From the NCBI RefSeq assembly GCF_001659605.2, contig NC_035167.2:4092001-4156000 (forward strand): 64,000 bases of DNA, read 5' to 3'. Shown in pieces: positions 14,401 through 25,789 of the stretch; the stretch's first letter is position 1, and each line of letters starts with the position of its first letter. The notes beneath the pieces were generated by a model. The model made no database searches. It was not told the DNA's origin and was given only the letters and a program-made list of their open reading frames with translations. Made by a program: the position numbers and the translations under genes. The stretch comes from Manihot esculenta. Lineage: Eukaryota; Streptophyta; Magnoliopsida; Malpighiales; Euphorbiaceae.

Positions 14401-17400
14401 CAGAATTCTCTAGTTTCTAGAGAGAGACTCTTTTCTCTCTGTCTTAGGGCTTTCTTCCAGGAGGAAGGCTCCTTCTTGCCACCCGGAATGTGGGTTTCCT
14501 CTCCCATCTTCGGGTGGGTGTAAATATTTTTGTTGATGTTATTTTTTAGCAAATCCGACAGTTTTAATGAGAGGGTGTAGATCTACTCTGGTTTCTTTGT
14601 TTTTTCTTGTTTCTGTTGGTTCTCTTGTTGCTGGCGTGTTAGGTTTTTGTATGCAAGTATGGTTTCCCTCTCCTGGAAGATCTTCTTGGTCTATGTCAAA
14701 GCTTCGATGGTAGGAGGGTATCACACACGGACGTTCACGGAGATTTTCTGAAGCTCCTGGTCTGTTAATGCCTATAAGAGAGTGAGATGGCCAGAGCTTT
14801 GCCTCCTTCCCATCTCGGGTAGCCATGGCACTGCATGCATCCAATGATATGACTTGGTTCTGAAGTTTTCTATATGAGAACAGTGGCTCAAGTTTAGTTA
14901 TGCCTTTGATTTCCTTTGCAAGCCTGCATCAGTTTTCTTCTTGCTAATCTGATGCCTGGGTTTGATTGATAGAAGTGACAGCTCCTTTAGTGGTTCTTTT
15001 CTTGATTCCTTCCTCGATCATTCTCAGGTGACCTTCCTCTCGGGATGTGCACTGCTGCTATTTTAGAATTTTCGAGCTTTCTTGCTCGGGTCGAGAGATC
15101 CAGGTTGCTGTAATCTGTTAGGGTTTCTTTGTGGGCTTATCTCTTGGGCTGATTGTTCTATAGGGAGCTCCTTTCCTTTTTTTCTTTTAAGTTGTATTAT
15201 TGGACCCCTATTTCTGGGCTTATGCCTTTTCTTAATGAAATCTAATCATCTCTTGGCAAAAAAAAAGTTAGCTTCTTTTTCCTCTTTTCCTTCCTTTTGA
15301 CAATTCATTGTATATGTAAACTATATAGTTCCATCTCAAAGCCAACTAAGCACTGAAAAATAATTTGTATGATAGAAAGTACGACTTGACAATGGACACA
15401 AATTATATTGTTCAAGTACTTGATTATATCAAGTTATTGTTTAGAGACCACATTACAAAGTTTAAGGTAAGAACTTGGCCTTACCTTAAATATTGAATTC
15501 TCCCCTTAGTCATAAACTCCTGAGCTTCTAAATAACTTGAATAATGATTATCATATGCTCTCTTTCTCAATCAAGCCATACTCTTCAATTGATGTTTGCT
15601 TTTTAGAACCTAGCATGTCAAACTATTAACTACCCAACAAGGAATTTGATTGAAACTTTTCCTTATATAAGTTCCACTTAATATCAATCAAAATATGAAC
15701 TGAAGAAACACAAGTAGAGAAGAAATTAATCAGTTGAAGAAACAAAGATACTAACACAACATCAAAAACTGCATGAGATAGTATGTCCTGGCAGACAACA
15801 TCACCTTGTTCTGCAGCATCAGCAGATGACTGTGATGATTTAATCGACAACTGAAAGAAAAGCAACATGATTAGTGCCAAACCAGAAAAGAAAATTCAAC
15901 CGAAATCCACCATAAAAATCTGAGGATGTCACTTATAAACTAAGAGATCTCCTAAAGTAACAGTGAGAACCATAAAGCAAATACATGGTTAAGATTTCCA
16001 TACATTTATATCTGTCAATGATTGGCCCAATTTGTCAGCAAGTGCACCAAGATGCTCCTTCGCATCCTGAAAGTATGTATTTTAGCATAAAAATTAGAAT
16101 GTCAAACTGGAAAAATATATCATACTATCAAATAGAAAAGATGCTCCTGCCACAAGAAACCAGCAAAAATATTTAAAAAAAAAGCCAAGAGAGTTGACAC
16201 ATGAAAGGAGAAGAAGAAGAAGAAGAAGAAAGAAGAAGAAGAAGGAAAATAATAATAATAATAATCAAAAACTAAACAAGACGCCTGCCAAAGCAGCCAT
16301 CAGGAGAAAGTATTTCCTTACATATCAAGTAAATGATCTACGCAAGACAATATGCCAGTAAGGTAGCTCAATGAGGAATAATTGTTGTTTAGTCTTATTA
16401 TTAAGAAGTAGTTTAGCTTTTTTCTTTTTCCTATCCACCTATCCCCCATAAATCACCATCTCAAAAACACCTTACCAAATTATGTAATCTCAACTTGGAA
16501 CAAAGATGTCCATCACTTACATTTGCAATGTCTTATTTGTCTATGCAGATACTTATGATTGTTCATTTTTATATTAAGATAAGATTGGAAAATAGTATAT
16601 TTAACGTAAAACAGAATAAAGAAATATCACCTCGTCAAGGTAATCCACATCAAGATCACCAGAGTTGTCGACATTCCCAAACATAAATCCCAATAACCCA
16701 TTACCTCTGCCAACCTCCTCATATTCCTCCTCATCATCTGCAAAATAAGTCAGGGTACACACATAAGAATGGAACATGTGGTAGAAAATAAGGGGAAAGA
16801 AAAATCTGCTACTCTGTAATGCAAATAATTGAACATGTTATTCAGTTCAATGTACTAGAAATGCCAACTTTCAACAAGAAGCAAAAAGCAAATGTCTCAT
16901 CCATGTTTTGCTATAAATTAGAAAGAAATGCCTACTTTCAGTAATAGAAGAATTGTAATTCACTAAACCGAAAGGTAATTAAGCTATGGAGATCTTTTCT
17001 TATTATGAAACACCCTCCCTGCCCAAATTAAGGTAGGAGAGGTAGGAGTGGGACTTGGTAAAGTTTTGGAATATCTTCTTGCTATTTTTTTTTCAACTCA
17101 GCATTACTTGTTTAGTGACTATTATTTCTTTTCATTCTAGAAAAATCAAATTTCCTACATCAAATAATTTTTTGTGGTCAATTTCCAAAGAACTAATAGT
17201 ATTGAGATTTTGCAAATACAAAGATCTAAATTCCATAAGAAAAGCACGCATCATCCCCATATGTCTTCATTACACCAGCACCACTGATGCACAACTTACA
17301 AACAAAAAGGAAGAGAAACAAATTATCAATTGTATTAATTTCCATAATTAATAATTATTATAATAATAGTCTACTAAAATGCCTAGAGAACCTATGTATA

Positions 17401-17597
17401 TATAGTACAATTGTTAATCCTGCTATGAGTCTATGACAACGTGTACCTGGCTAAAAGTCTCAACCATCCACTTGTATATCAATATCCAATCAAATACCGA
17501 CGCTATTCACACGATATAACAACGCATTGTTGTGTTAAGCAGCCAACTTACCTTCATCACGGCCATCCAGGGAAGTACTACCTGATGCATATCCCAT
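2472..17597 (-). CDS. TAF1: TFIID subunit 1 (TAF1/HAF-like), 5' half, 11 coding exons
   Basis: This is the N-terminal half of the TFIID scaffold subunit, a nuclear protein of the RNA polymerase II pre-initiation complex. Coding exons, read 5' to 3' on the minus strand: 17597-17552, 16737-16631, 16066-16004, 15850-15805, 13325-13083, 10251-10175, 9062-8894, 8609-7520, 5899-5694, 5292-5055, 2808-2472. All junctions are GT/AG and every phase closes, giving 2622 nt or 874 codons. The start is MGYASGSTSLDGRDEDDEEY. Residues about 25-75 (GLLGFMFGNVDNSGDLDVDY) resemble the TBP-binding TAND segment. An acidic region follows, then a large exon with WEDKILWDSSP and GSWLDDIIW, as in plant TAF1. About residues 648-722 form the plant-specific ubiquitin-like domain (MKIILKSLGGKGSKLHV). 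The window ends in the start of the conserved central domain (GMGANLCTYYQK, LSLRRIDRIAVVGQQ). The zinc knuckle and bromodomain are not present here. No premature stop was seen, so I treat it as functional but partial. Confidence 0.93.
3834..3914. repeat. Short tandem duplication in a TAF1 intron
   Basis: Two adjacent copies of a roughly 40-bp unit containing 'ttctagatattctcaatgat' lie end to end and differ by one or two bases. The duplication is intronic and has no coding effect. Confidence 0.7.
4077..4703. repeat. Inverted-repeat element, possible MITE, in a TAF1 intron
   Basis: The left end (gtaaattgcaacttttgctc and following) is approximately the reverse complement of the right end near 4650-4703, over about 50 bp. 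Both ends carry the 'ccctcaggttt' and 'aaaaaccac' blocks typical of plant terminal-inverted-repeat elements. The interior contains the SINE at 4390-4559. I could not identify a clear target-site duplication, so the ends are approximate. Confidence 0.45.
4390..4559 (+). mobile_element. tRNA-derived SINE, Au-type
   Basis: A Pol III B-box-like GGTTCAAATC sits at about 4441. It is followed by the body 'aaacagcctctcggaaaagc', a 'ggctgggcacatcaaccctc' block and a 'gcattaggtcacccttttc' tail. This order matches my memory of the plant Au SINE family. Flanks carry an 8-bp direct repeat, TTAACTAA, at 4382-4389 and 4560-4567, as expected of target-primed insertion. It lies antisense to TAF1, inside an intron. 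Confidence 0.75.
11138..12330 (+). mobile_element. Ty1/copia polymerase remnant, antisense in TAF1 intron
   Basis: Conceptual translation in shifting plus-strand frames gives a recognisable copia series: PVALRK near 11218, then YDHLSS, EEMVDLDTNENWELVPQ near 11380-11435, KPIGCK followed by a stop and VFKAKVDPDD, then HQLDIKNA-like, LYGLKQS near 11760, and an active-site remnant LYVVDI near 11890 where copia elements have YVDD. Stops and frameshifts are numerous, and no LTRs are recognisable at the edges. It is an old dead insertion that splicing of TAF1 removes. Confidence 0.8.
13480..13815. repeat. Duplicated LTR-like repeat in TAF1 intron
   Basis: Two diverged copies of a block are visible. 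Each contains 'gggataatgtgcctttgtaa' or 'gataatacgcccattata'-like sequence, then 'aaggccttgg', a 'cctccccct'-type tract and 'agctagtttt' or 'agcttttata'. One begins 'tcctacatcagtttgggata', a start common in plant LTR and TRIM-like repeats. No coding sequence is present, and class assignment is tentative. Confidence 0.4.
14383..15264 (+). mobile_element. LINE-like retroposon with poly(A) and 15-bp target duplication
   Basis: An ~880-bp block of higher GC content than its surroundings ends in 'aatctaatcatctcttggc' plus an A run, the kind of 3' end seen on plant L1-clade LINEs. The 15-bp direct repeat AAGTTAGCTTCTTTT occurs immediately before it (14368-14382) and after its A tail (15265-15279). 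No reverse transcriptase is visible, so it is either 5'-truncated or internally deleted, or a non-autonomous derivative. It is intronic and antisense to TAF1. Confidence 0.75.
16210..16264. repeat. (GAA)n and (AAT)n microsatellite pair
   Basis: About eleven GAA-type triplets with one interruption are followed directly by about six AAT triplets. The tract is intronic in TAF1. Confidence 0.9.
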
Positions 17598-18600
17598 GTT
17601 TTAATGGCAGCAACCCTGCATATAATGACAAACAGAAATTAAAATCAAAGTACAAATAAACTTAACATAAAAAGAGCAACCAAAGGAGTAGCTACCTTCA
17701 ATTGCTCGCAACAGGAAGATAAATAATGCAAGAAAACAGAAAAAAAAAACAAATGAAATAGCAATTAAAGTGTCAAACTCTCAGCTCTTAAGCTGTATGT
17801 AAACTTGTAGAGAATGGTCAACTGAAATAAACACTTAAATTAGCTAAATTCAGTCATAATTTCAAGTTCCTTAAAATCAAAATTTTCAGTCTAATACCAG
17901 GAAAAAAAAATTCCATATAACAAAGAGAAAAAATTATTAAAAAAAGGAAAGAGAAGGTGCAACAAGATTTGGGAACCAAGAAAAACAAAAATGACCAGAA
18001 ATCAAACCCTAGCAAGAACATATCATATATTACCGTAATAAACTTTTTTAACACAAAATAAATAAAATGAAAAAGCTCAAACAATAAAAAAGTAATAAAA
18101 ATAAACAATATTAAAGCCTAAAAAATGCAAATTAACTCAACTGAACATAAGAAAAATCACAATATGAGCTAAAAATCCCAAAAAAGATATAAAAAGAATG
18201 GGGGGAGTCAATTCATTAAATTGGGTCGTGCTTATATATACTATACAACAAAAATATTGAATTGGAAATTTGAAAAATTCACAAAGACTCCAAGCAATGA
18301 AGGGAGGGAATGAAAAAGAAGAAATGATTTGGATTTCGAAGGACGACAATGAAAAGCAATAGAAGGAAAAGAGAAGTCAAGCTTCGAAGAGGAAGATAAT
18401 TGAACAGTACCGTTAAGTTATGGAGGTTCCTTCATCGAATCAAGAATAACATAGTCCTCGACTGGAATAGCGAGAACAAATATTTGGATTAGCGAACTCT
18501 GATGTCGGATTTCGTTGAAAGAACAGAGAGAGAGAGAGAGAGAGACAGAGAGAGGGTATAAATAAAGCGGGACTAACAGATTATTATTTGAGTCCGTCGG
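17598..18600 (-). promoter_or_regulatory. TAF1: TAF1 5' leader exons and promoter region
   Basis: The first coding exon extends upstream to an acceptor at 17616 (tgcag before GGTTG). A further noncoding exon ends at a donor at 18411/18410 (ACG then gtactg), so the leader is split by an intron of about 0.8 kb. On the minus strand the far 5' part is a CT-rich tract (complement of the (GA)n run at about 18523-18555), a common leader type in plant housekeeping genes. A weak TATA-like tttatttata lies just upstream at about 18557-18566. Transcription start is inferred, not seen. Confidence 0.6.
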
Positions 18601-20008
18601 GCCGGGCAGAGTGGGTTGGGCTAAATTTCTCTAATTGGTTTTCAATTTGGATCAACACTTTCAGAATTCAGACCCAAGTCCATCCTCTCCGTCTTCCGTC
18701 TGCATATCTATTATGGAAATTTTTATTATTACTTAATTTATTATAAAAATAATTCAAATTTTATAGAACTTGTGTATTTTTTATTATTGATCTATGTAAA
18801 ATAATATTATTTTTTAAAGTAAATATTTTATGGAAAATATGTCAAATTAAGAAAAACTGAATTTCCAAATATATAAACATATTTTTTATAAATTAATATA
18901 ATAAATTTATATTAAATTAAGAATATTATTGTTAAAAATAATGTTTTATTCTGTTATTTAGAAAAATATAGTTTATCTTTATATTTTAAATTATTATTTT
19001 TTATATTCTTGAAAATATCAGTTTTTTTGGTTAATTTAATAATTTTTATAAAAAATTACTTTACAGAAATAGATATCATTTTTAATAAATTTATAAAATA
19101 AAAAATATTATAGATTCTAAAAAAATTAAAATATATATATTAAGTTTATATTGTTCTGAATTATTATTTTTTTATAAAACATCTTATATTATTTGTAATA
19201 TAATTGATAATCAAAAATAAATTTGAAAATAGAAAAATAAATTTATTATTTATTTTTTTATACGAAAAAATTTATTAATTGACTTTTTATTTTTTAAAAA
19301 TATATTAATATATTCTTGAGATTTTAAAATATTTATTAAATTTATTAATTTTAATCTCTATTATTTAATTTTCATAAAAAATTTATTAGTTGATTTTTTA
19401 TTTTGTAAAAATATATACTAATTAATCATTCTATATTATGTTTATTTTAAATTTTTTTATACTATCTCCATTCCATAATTTTTATCTATTTTACTTTTTT
19501 ATTCACATTAAAAATATTATTTTTTATTAAATTTTCAATCATATCCATTTTAAATACATAAATTTTATTAAATTAAATATTAAGAGATATTTTAAAAGGT
19601 TTATTAAAAGTCAAATAAAATTAAATAAGATTATAATAGTGAATTTATATATTACTATAGTCTTAAAAGTGGATAATAATTTTATGATAATTAAAAAATA
19701 AAAAATGATAAAAATTATAAAAATTATGAGAGAGAGTAATGCAGCTAAAATTAATAAATGTATTAATTAATAATAATATTAAAAATTTTAAAAATTTTTT
19801 AATATATTTTTAAAAATAAAAAAGTTAATTAATAAATTTTCGTATATTATAATATACAGCTCAAGAGTTTTCAAAATAGACGCAACACATCATATAACTA
19901 AAAGGATTAGACTAAAAAAATACAAAGGTAAATTGGCCACATCCACTTTTTATTGGGAGATTAAGTAAGTAAACACAGTCTCAAGGCCTAGCCAGTGGGA
20001 AAATGAAT
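18601..20008. other. AT-rich intergenic DNA
   Basis: The region between the TAF1 promoter and the 3' end of the 20-kb proline-rich gene is strongly AT-rich with no credible ORF. Apart from a possible Stowaway-like MITE, it contains only degenerate internal repeats such as 'aaaatttattaattgacttt' occurring twice near 19270 and 19380. Confidence 0.6.
19462..19736. mobile_element. Stowaway-like MITE candidate
   Basis: The left end reads 'ctatctccattccataattt' and the right end, reverse complemented, reads 'ctctctcataatttttat'. The two share the CTCYxTYxxATAATTTTTAT pattern of Stowaway-type Tc1/mariner MITEs. TA dinucleotides flank both ends. The interior is AT-rich and noncoding. Confidence 0.5.
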
Positions 20009-20263
20009 TTAAGCAGCAGGTGGAGTGGGGAATGAGAAAGATGGCCTTGGCACATTGGGAAATCTAGGAGGAATCAGCGCAGGAGGCAATCTTACAATTG
20101 GTGCAACTGGAAAATTATTCGGGGTTTTAGGCAATGGAGGAAGCTTCAACGCAGGGACATTGCCAAATACTTGGTGCAGTCGACGACTTGCTGTTGCAAC
20201 TCCTATGCTTGAAAACGACAGTGTGATCAACAAACCAAAGATGAAGAAATGGGAAGAAGCCAT
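20009..20263 (-). CDS. Small secreted proline-rich protein, 84 aa
   Basis: A single-exon gene encodes a protein with a hydrophobic signal peptide (MASSHFFIFGLLITLSFSSI, cleavage probably near ATA-SRR at residue 25). A short region rich in P, L and I follows, with PPLPKTP, PPALIPPRFPNVP and SFPTPP. Such proteins are exported and usually associate with the cell wall. The layout 'MAS-signal-ASRRLHQ-proline repeats' parallels the AARNLLQ proteins at 29, 53 and 57 kb, so it may be a distant, shorter relative. A TATA box is present upstream. I know of no specific function. Confidence 0.7.
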   Translation of the reverse strand: MASSHFFIFGLLITLSFSSIGVATASRRLHQVFGNVPALKLPPLPKTPNNFPVAPIVRLPPALIPPRFPNVPRPSFSFPTPPAA

Positions 20264-20345
20264 TTAAAGAATTGTGTAAATGAAAAAAAAAAAATAAAGC
20301 TGAGTGAAGGGGGCGGTGAGGAGAAAATGATCTTCTCTTACTAGG

Positions 20346-20353
20346 TTTTTATA
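20346..20353 (-). promoter_or_regulatory. TATA box of the 84-aa proline-rich gene
   Basis: Minus-strand TATAAAAA lies about 85 nt upstream of the ATG, a normal spacing for a plant core promoter with a short leader. Confidence 0.65.
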
Positions 20354-20526
20354 GAAGTAAATGGTTGGAAATTGTAATAGATGGTGAGTCGACTTAATTT
20401 TATAAAAAATATTTTTTTAAATTAAATATAAAGTGTTATATTTTTCAATGTAAGGTTATATATATATATATTTAAAACGTTATCTTACTTATTAAAATTA
20501 AGGCTAGTCTTATGATAAGTGTTTTC

Positions 20527-21000
20527 AGGGGTGAGCATTCGGTCGGTTCGGTTTAAAATTGAACCGAACCGAATAAATTGAAAATCGAAATTTTAATGTT
20601 TATGAAAATCGAATCGAACTGATTTTGATCAGAAACCGAATCAAACCGAACCGATCTGATTCGGTTTAATTCAATTCGATTTGATCGGTTTCGATTTTTA
20701 ATAATTTTTTTATTTTTTACACTTTACTTTTAATATTTTAAAATTTAATTAAAATATTTTAATCTTTATATGATTTAATTTATCTATATTATTGAAAAAA
20801 CATATTATTATCACTAATCGGTTTGGTTCGGTTTTTTCAGTTTTTTTCTGATCAAAACCGAATCAAACCAAAATAATCGAAATTTCTAAAATTAAAAATC
20901 GAACCGAACCGAATCGAAATGTATAAAAAACCGAATTAAATTTTCAAATCGATTCGGTTTGGTCAATTTTTTCAGTTTGAATCGAATATTGCTCACTCCT
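20527..21000. mobile_element. GGTTCGGTT-type short transposon, copy 1
   Basis: Ends are AGGGGTGAGCATTCGG on the left and, reverse complemented, AGGAGTGAGCAATATTCG on the right. The subterminal DNA is packed with degenerate CGGTTCGGTTT/AAACCGAACCG motifs in inverted orientation. Flanks are AAGTGTTTTC (20517-20526) and AAGTGTTTC (21001-21009), a 9-bp-class target duplication differing by one T. There is no coding capacity. A Mutator-like or hAT-like non-autonomous element fits. Confidence 0.7.
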
Positions 21001-21009
21001 AAGTGTTTC

Positions 21010-22180
21010 TAAATAAATCTGAGAAGTATCAAATTCTACTCTCTTAATTTTTAATTTCAATTAAAAAAAAATAAAAATACACTAAAAATTAAGCACAAGT
21101 AATATGTGTATAATATTTTAATTCTGCAAATAAAATACATATTTAAACTGTAAATTACTTGAAGCGTGAAGTAATTAATGCAAGGTAGATCAGCCTACAG
21201 GTTTGGTGAGAATGGTGTACATAATACAAAAGATTTACATTAAGCGTCATTCCTCGCCATTTTGTAAATTGGTCGATCAGTGAAAAGAAATTCTTTAAAA
21301 CTTTTATGATTTTTTTTTTTAAAAAATATATATTTTTTTAATTTCTTCGTAAGTTGGTGGCGTAGTAATATCCAATGCGCACCGACACTGTCCTTTCTTT
21401 CTACAACACTCAACCAACTCAAATAAATAACTGTAATTCAAATAAATATCTCGTGCAATTTATGTCAATTAAAATTATATTTGTTTACGAAAAATAATTT
21501 ATATTTGAACTTATATTTAAAAAATATTCTTCATAAAAAATATTTTTTAAAAATGTATTTTTTATAAAAAAATATCTTTTACTGAGATAATTTATTTTTT
21601 ATTCTTTAATTTTAATTTAAAAAATAAAATTTATTTTTTATTCTTTAATTTTAATTTAAAAAATAAAATTTATTAATAAATTTATATATAAAGATTTTAA
21701 TAAAAATTTTAAAATATGGAAAAGACTCACTCTTTTTAAAAAAATAATTCTCCTTAAAATAATTTTTTTCTTTAATTAAAAAATATTTTTTATTAATTAA
21801 ATTTTTTTAGTGTTTTAAATATTAAAAAATATAAAATGAATTTTTTTAAAATTTTCCATAAAACAAACCAACCGTAAAAACTTAAAATTTTAAAGAGTAC
21901 TAGCTTCTATGAACGCATTTTAAATCTGACACTGTATATATTATAAAGTTTGGCATAAAATCTTTTGAAATTTGTAATTTGAAAATTGAAAAAAAAGTGT
22001 TTGAAAATATTATTGCAAATGGTATTAAAATAATAATTTAAAAATATATATCATTTTAAAGTTTTTATATTTAAAATATATTTAATGATTTTTTATTATT
22101 ATATAAAAAAATTATATTAAAAAATTAATAGCCGTATTAGATTCATTATGAAAGGTATAATTACGAAAAGAGGAAAAAAG
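21010..22180. other. AT-rich intergenic DNA, nothing recognised
   Basis: Long A/T runs are broken by short repeats. For example 'aaaataaaatttattttttattctttaat' type sequence occurs twice near 21615-21670. The only ORF, at 21240-21422 on the minus strand, has no supporting features. Confidence 0.5.
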
Positions 22181-22189
22181 GCGAGCTAA

Positions 22190-22860
22190 TAATTCGATTT
22201 AAAGAGAAAAAACATATAATTCAAAACAAAGTCGAGAGTCCACAATAAAAAAGCTCAATACTCTCAACATTGACCATTCAATAGGCATTTATTGATGATC
22301 GCTGGATTTCTTCACCCCGGTCTAAGGCCAGACCCATTAGGACAGCCCATAATCTGAAGGCTTCTAAGCCTCTCTAAGAGTCAGGTCCAGCCCACTCAGC
22401 TCAAAAACCAGGCTCCAGTCAGATTCTTCAATCAGACCGGCCCAACTCTTCTGACCCAATGAACAGATTCCCTCTGGACCTAGTCTTAATCTTATCTTCC
22501 GGCCCAACTCGAAACCAGAAATGAATTCAGCCCATTTGCATTGTGGGACCATTTACATGCGTGTTCGAGGAGAATCAGAGGTCGCTACGCATAGGGCAGC
22601 AATCTGATTTCCTCGTACGTCCATATCAACATGACAGGGACAGGTGGCCCAATGACATACATTCCGTTACACGTCACTAGCAGATAAGAGAAAACATATA
22701 TAAAAGGAGGAATACTCTCCTCTAGATCTAAGCTTTTTTCCAGTTTTACAAAACCCTTGTAAAACCCTATTTTTCTGGATTTCAGATCATCAAATACCAT
22801 TCCATGCAACTGAAATCGATATCGACACATCAAAAATAATATTGACGTATTAAAATCTAA
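22190..22860 (+). mobile_element. LTR-like, GC-richer retroelement fragment
   Basis: This block stands out from the AT-rich surroundings by base composition. It contains a promoter-like 'acatatataaaaggaggaat' at about 22693, followed by 'acaaaacccttgtaaaaccc' and 'gatttcagatcatcaaa'. A TATA box followed by a poly(A)-site-like region and an LTR-end-like tail is what a plant LTR looks like. I could not define both ends or a target duplication, and no polymerase lies adjacent. It may be a solo LTR or a broken one. Confidence 0.4.
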
Positions 22861-25039
22861 TGCAGAAACATTATGAAACCGAAATCGAGTAATGGCATAA
22901 AAAAATCAGATGAAATCAACTTTATACCAGCAACCCTTGCATAAAAAAATAAAAATAAGAACGGACCATAAAGATAATCGGTAAAGAAAACGAATTACTA
23001 GTATTGATGTTGCTTTTCGATGGATCACAAGCTAGTGTATCGCGAATCAAAGAATCATCTACACCGCTCACTAGACTAAAATAAGCCCATAATATATAGT
23101 TATGGAGCCGCCGTAATGAAATCAACCAGATCTCAGCATCAAATAGATTATCAGTCTTATTTTCATAATTATCGACGACTATCATCATTGCACAATTTCA
23201 AATTAAAATAAAAAATAAAAGTAAAAAAATAACAAAAACGAAAAAAAAAAATCAAACAAAATTGAACCATCAACTCGTTCTTCCAAAAGGAGAGGAGCTC
23301 GACAACTGGATCAATGCCAATCACTTATCTCAGTTTCTGGCTCTCGTTCGCTCTTCTTATTCTCTCTCTTCACTTCTTAATAATATATTTCCTCAACAAC
23401 ACCTTTTTTTAAAAAAAAAAATTAATTTATTCTTTTAATTTTTCGTAAAAAGTCACTTGACGGCATTTTTTATTTTCATTTTATTACCTTTTCAACTTTC
23501 GCTATAGTTTATTTTTTCTGATTTAACGAGTGAATATTATGTTTCTGTTAAAAAGTTAAATTATTTTACAATTTCAAAGTTAAAAAAAAAAAAGATGTTC
23601 GCCCATTATTTTATAAAATTTAAATTATTTTATAAATAAAATTAAAATATGATATATCCTTATTTTTATATTACGAGATATTAAATTATTTATAATTTAA
23701 AAGTTAAGAAATAAATAAAATGAAAATAAAATAATAATTTATATTTAGAAAATATTATTTTTTATAAAAATATTTTTTGATAAAAAATATTTTTTGATAA
23801 AATAATTTATAGAAAATACAATAAGCAGAGCCTGCAGCAAACATACTCATGAAAGTGTATCAATATTGTTTTGCGATGCTATTCTGTGCTTCTGTAATTC
23901 TCTAAGTTCTTTTCGCATAACATATATTATAAGCAGAGGCGGAGCCCGCGTGGAGCTAAGAGGCCTTATTATTTAAGGGTATTTAAGTAATTTTATATAT
24001 AACAAGACCAAATTATTATTAAATCTCTATATATATTTAAAAAATTTATTAATTAGTCTCTATCTTAAAATTACTTAATTAAAATATTTTATATTTTATA
24101 AAATTAATTTTTTAAATTTTTTTTTATCAAATAAAATTTTATTCGCTTTTAATACTATTTAATTTTAGTTGTTGATTTAATTTTAATTATTTATTTTATT
24201 TTGTTTCTTTCATTCTTTATTTTTTTATCCAAAAAATTTATTTTTTATTTTTAAAATTTTAATTTTAATACGTAAATTTTTTTATTTAAAGTTATTTATT
24301 TATTCCATAATTTAATTTTATACGCTACTTTTATTATTAAATAGTAATTATCTCAATTAATTAATTTTTAATCTATTTATATAATTAAAATTACTTATTA
24401 AATTACCTAAATTTAGAGAAATAAATTTTAAATTTTTATAAATGAAAGTTTTTTATAAGTAATATTTTATTAATTAATGAGTTTCATGTATTATTTAAAT
24501 TTAAAAAATAATTTAAATTTAATAGGTAATATGTTAATAATTTAAATTTAAAAATTTTTAAATATAAATCAAGTATTATTTTTATGAATAATAGGTTAAA
24601 ATATTTAAATTCAGAAAAAATAAATGAAAATGTTATTAATGGGTTAGATAATTTAATTAAAGAAAAATAATTTTTATAGTAAATTTTATATTAAAGTATT
24701 ATTCACTTTATTAGTATTATTTTTTTATGAATTTGCATGTTCACAATCATAATTAAAAGAATTTTTTATAATAAATATTATTAAAGATAAATTTTATAAT
24801 AAAATAAAAAATGAGCTATTTATTTATTAATTTATATTAAAAAATATATTTGTAAACATTAAAAATAAGTTATTATTAATATAATTTAATTAATAAAAAA
24901 TAGATAAATTATAATTTAATTATAATATTTTATTAATTTTTATAAATTTTTTAAATATATATTTATTTTATATATTTTATTTTCATTAACCATTCATTAA
25001 AATAAGCTCTGAACAAAATCTTTAGATCTGCCAGTCTAG
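22861..25039. other. Intergenic DNA without recognised genes
   Basis: A moderately complex stretch at 22861-23400 includes a minus-strand ORF at 22922-23188 that I do not recognise and do not call a gene. Very AT-rich DNA then runs to 25.0 kb. At 23937 'cagaggcggagcccgcg' resembles the end of some hAT elements, but no matching opposite end was found. The string 'catgaaagtgtatcaatatt' at 23848 recurs at 28619. Confidence 0.5.
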
Positions 25040-25105
25040 ATTGGAATTATTAGGACGTTCTGGTATATTTTTATTGGAATTATTAGGACGTTCTGGTATA
25101 TTTTT
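25040..25105. repeat. Perfect 33-bp tandem duplication
   Basis: The unit starting 'attggaattattaggacgtt' occurs twice in direct succession (25040-25072 and 25073-25105) without obvious differences, suggesting a recent duplication. Confidence 0.85.
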
Positions 25106-25127
25106 GTTGAATTTTGTTAATAATAAG

Positions 25128-25624
25128 TAGGGGTGAGCAGTATTCGGTTTAAATTGAAAAAATCAACTGAATCGAATTGATTTGAAAATTTAGTTCGGTT
25201 TTTTATGCATTTCGGTTTGATTTTTAATTTCAAAAATTTCGGTTATTTCAGTTCGGTTCGGTTTTGATCAGAAAAAAATCGAAAAAATCGAACCGAACCA
25301 ATTAATAATAATAATATATTTTTTCAATAATATAGAGAAATTAAATCATATTAAGATTAAAATATTTTAATTAAATTTTAAAATATTAAAAATAAAGTGT
25401 AAAAAATAAAAAAAAATAGTAAAAATCGAAACCGATCAAACCGAACTGAATCGAATCGAATCAAACCGGTTATGTTCGATTCATTTTCTGACCAAAATCG
25501 GTTCGATTCGATTCGGTTTCTGATTAAAATCAATTTGGTTCGATTTTTATAAATACTAAAATTTCAATTTTTAGTTTATTCAGTTTGGTTCGGTTTTAAA
25601 TCGAACCGACCGAATGCTCACCCT
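25128..25624. mobile_element. GGTTCGGTT-type short transposon, copy 2
   Basis: The left end is TAGGGGTGAGCAGTATTCGG; the right end, reverse complemented, is AGGGTGAGCATTCGG. The interior carries inverted arrays of CGGTTTGATT/AATCGAACCG-like motifs. Flanks are GTTAATAATAAG (25116-25127) and GTTAATAAG (25625-25633), that is a 9-bp target duplication with a 3-bp expansion on the left. It is noncoding, 497 bp, and the same family as copies at 20.5 and 27.7 kb. Confidence 0.7.
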
Positions 25625-25789
25625 GTTAATAAGATACGTAAAATGCCAATCAAAGTGTTTTAATTAATTTTTTTATAAAAGAAATGATATTTATTAAAAA
25701 ATAATAAATATTGTAATATTTTAGTAATTTTTTTAATTTTATTTTTAAAGGATGAATAACGACTCAAAACTTATAAATCTTACATAAAT

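Noticed and set aside
14539..14844. 101-codon minus-strand ORF
   Set aside because: Lies in the LINE-like retroposon in the direction opposite to its poly(A) tail; no reverse transcriptase motifs.
22922..23188. 88-codon minus-strand ORF
   Set aside because: Somewhat complex sequence but no recognisable domain, no promoter or splice context; left as unexplained DNA.
23937..25030. Possible hAT element starting cagaggcggagcc
   Set aside because: Only one end resembles hAT; the proposed right end near 25020 does not match and no 8-bp duplication was found.
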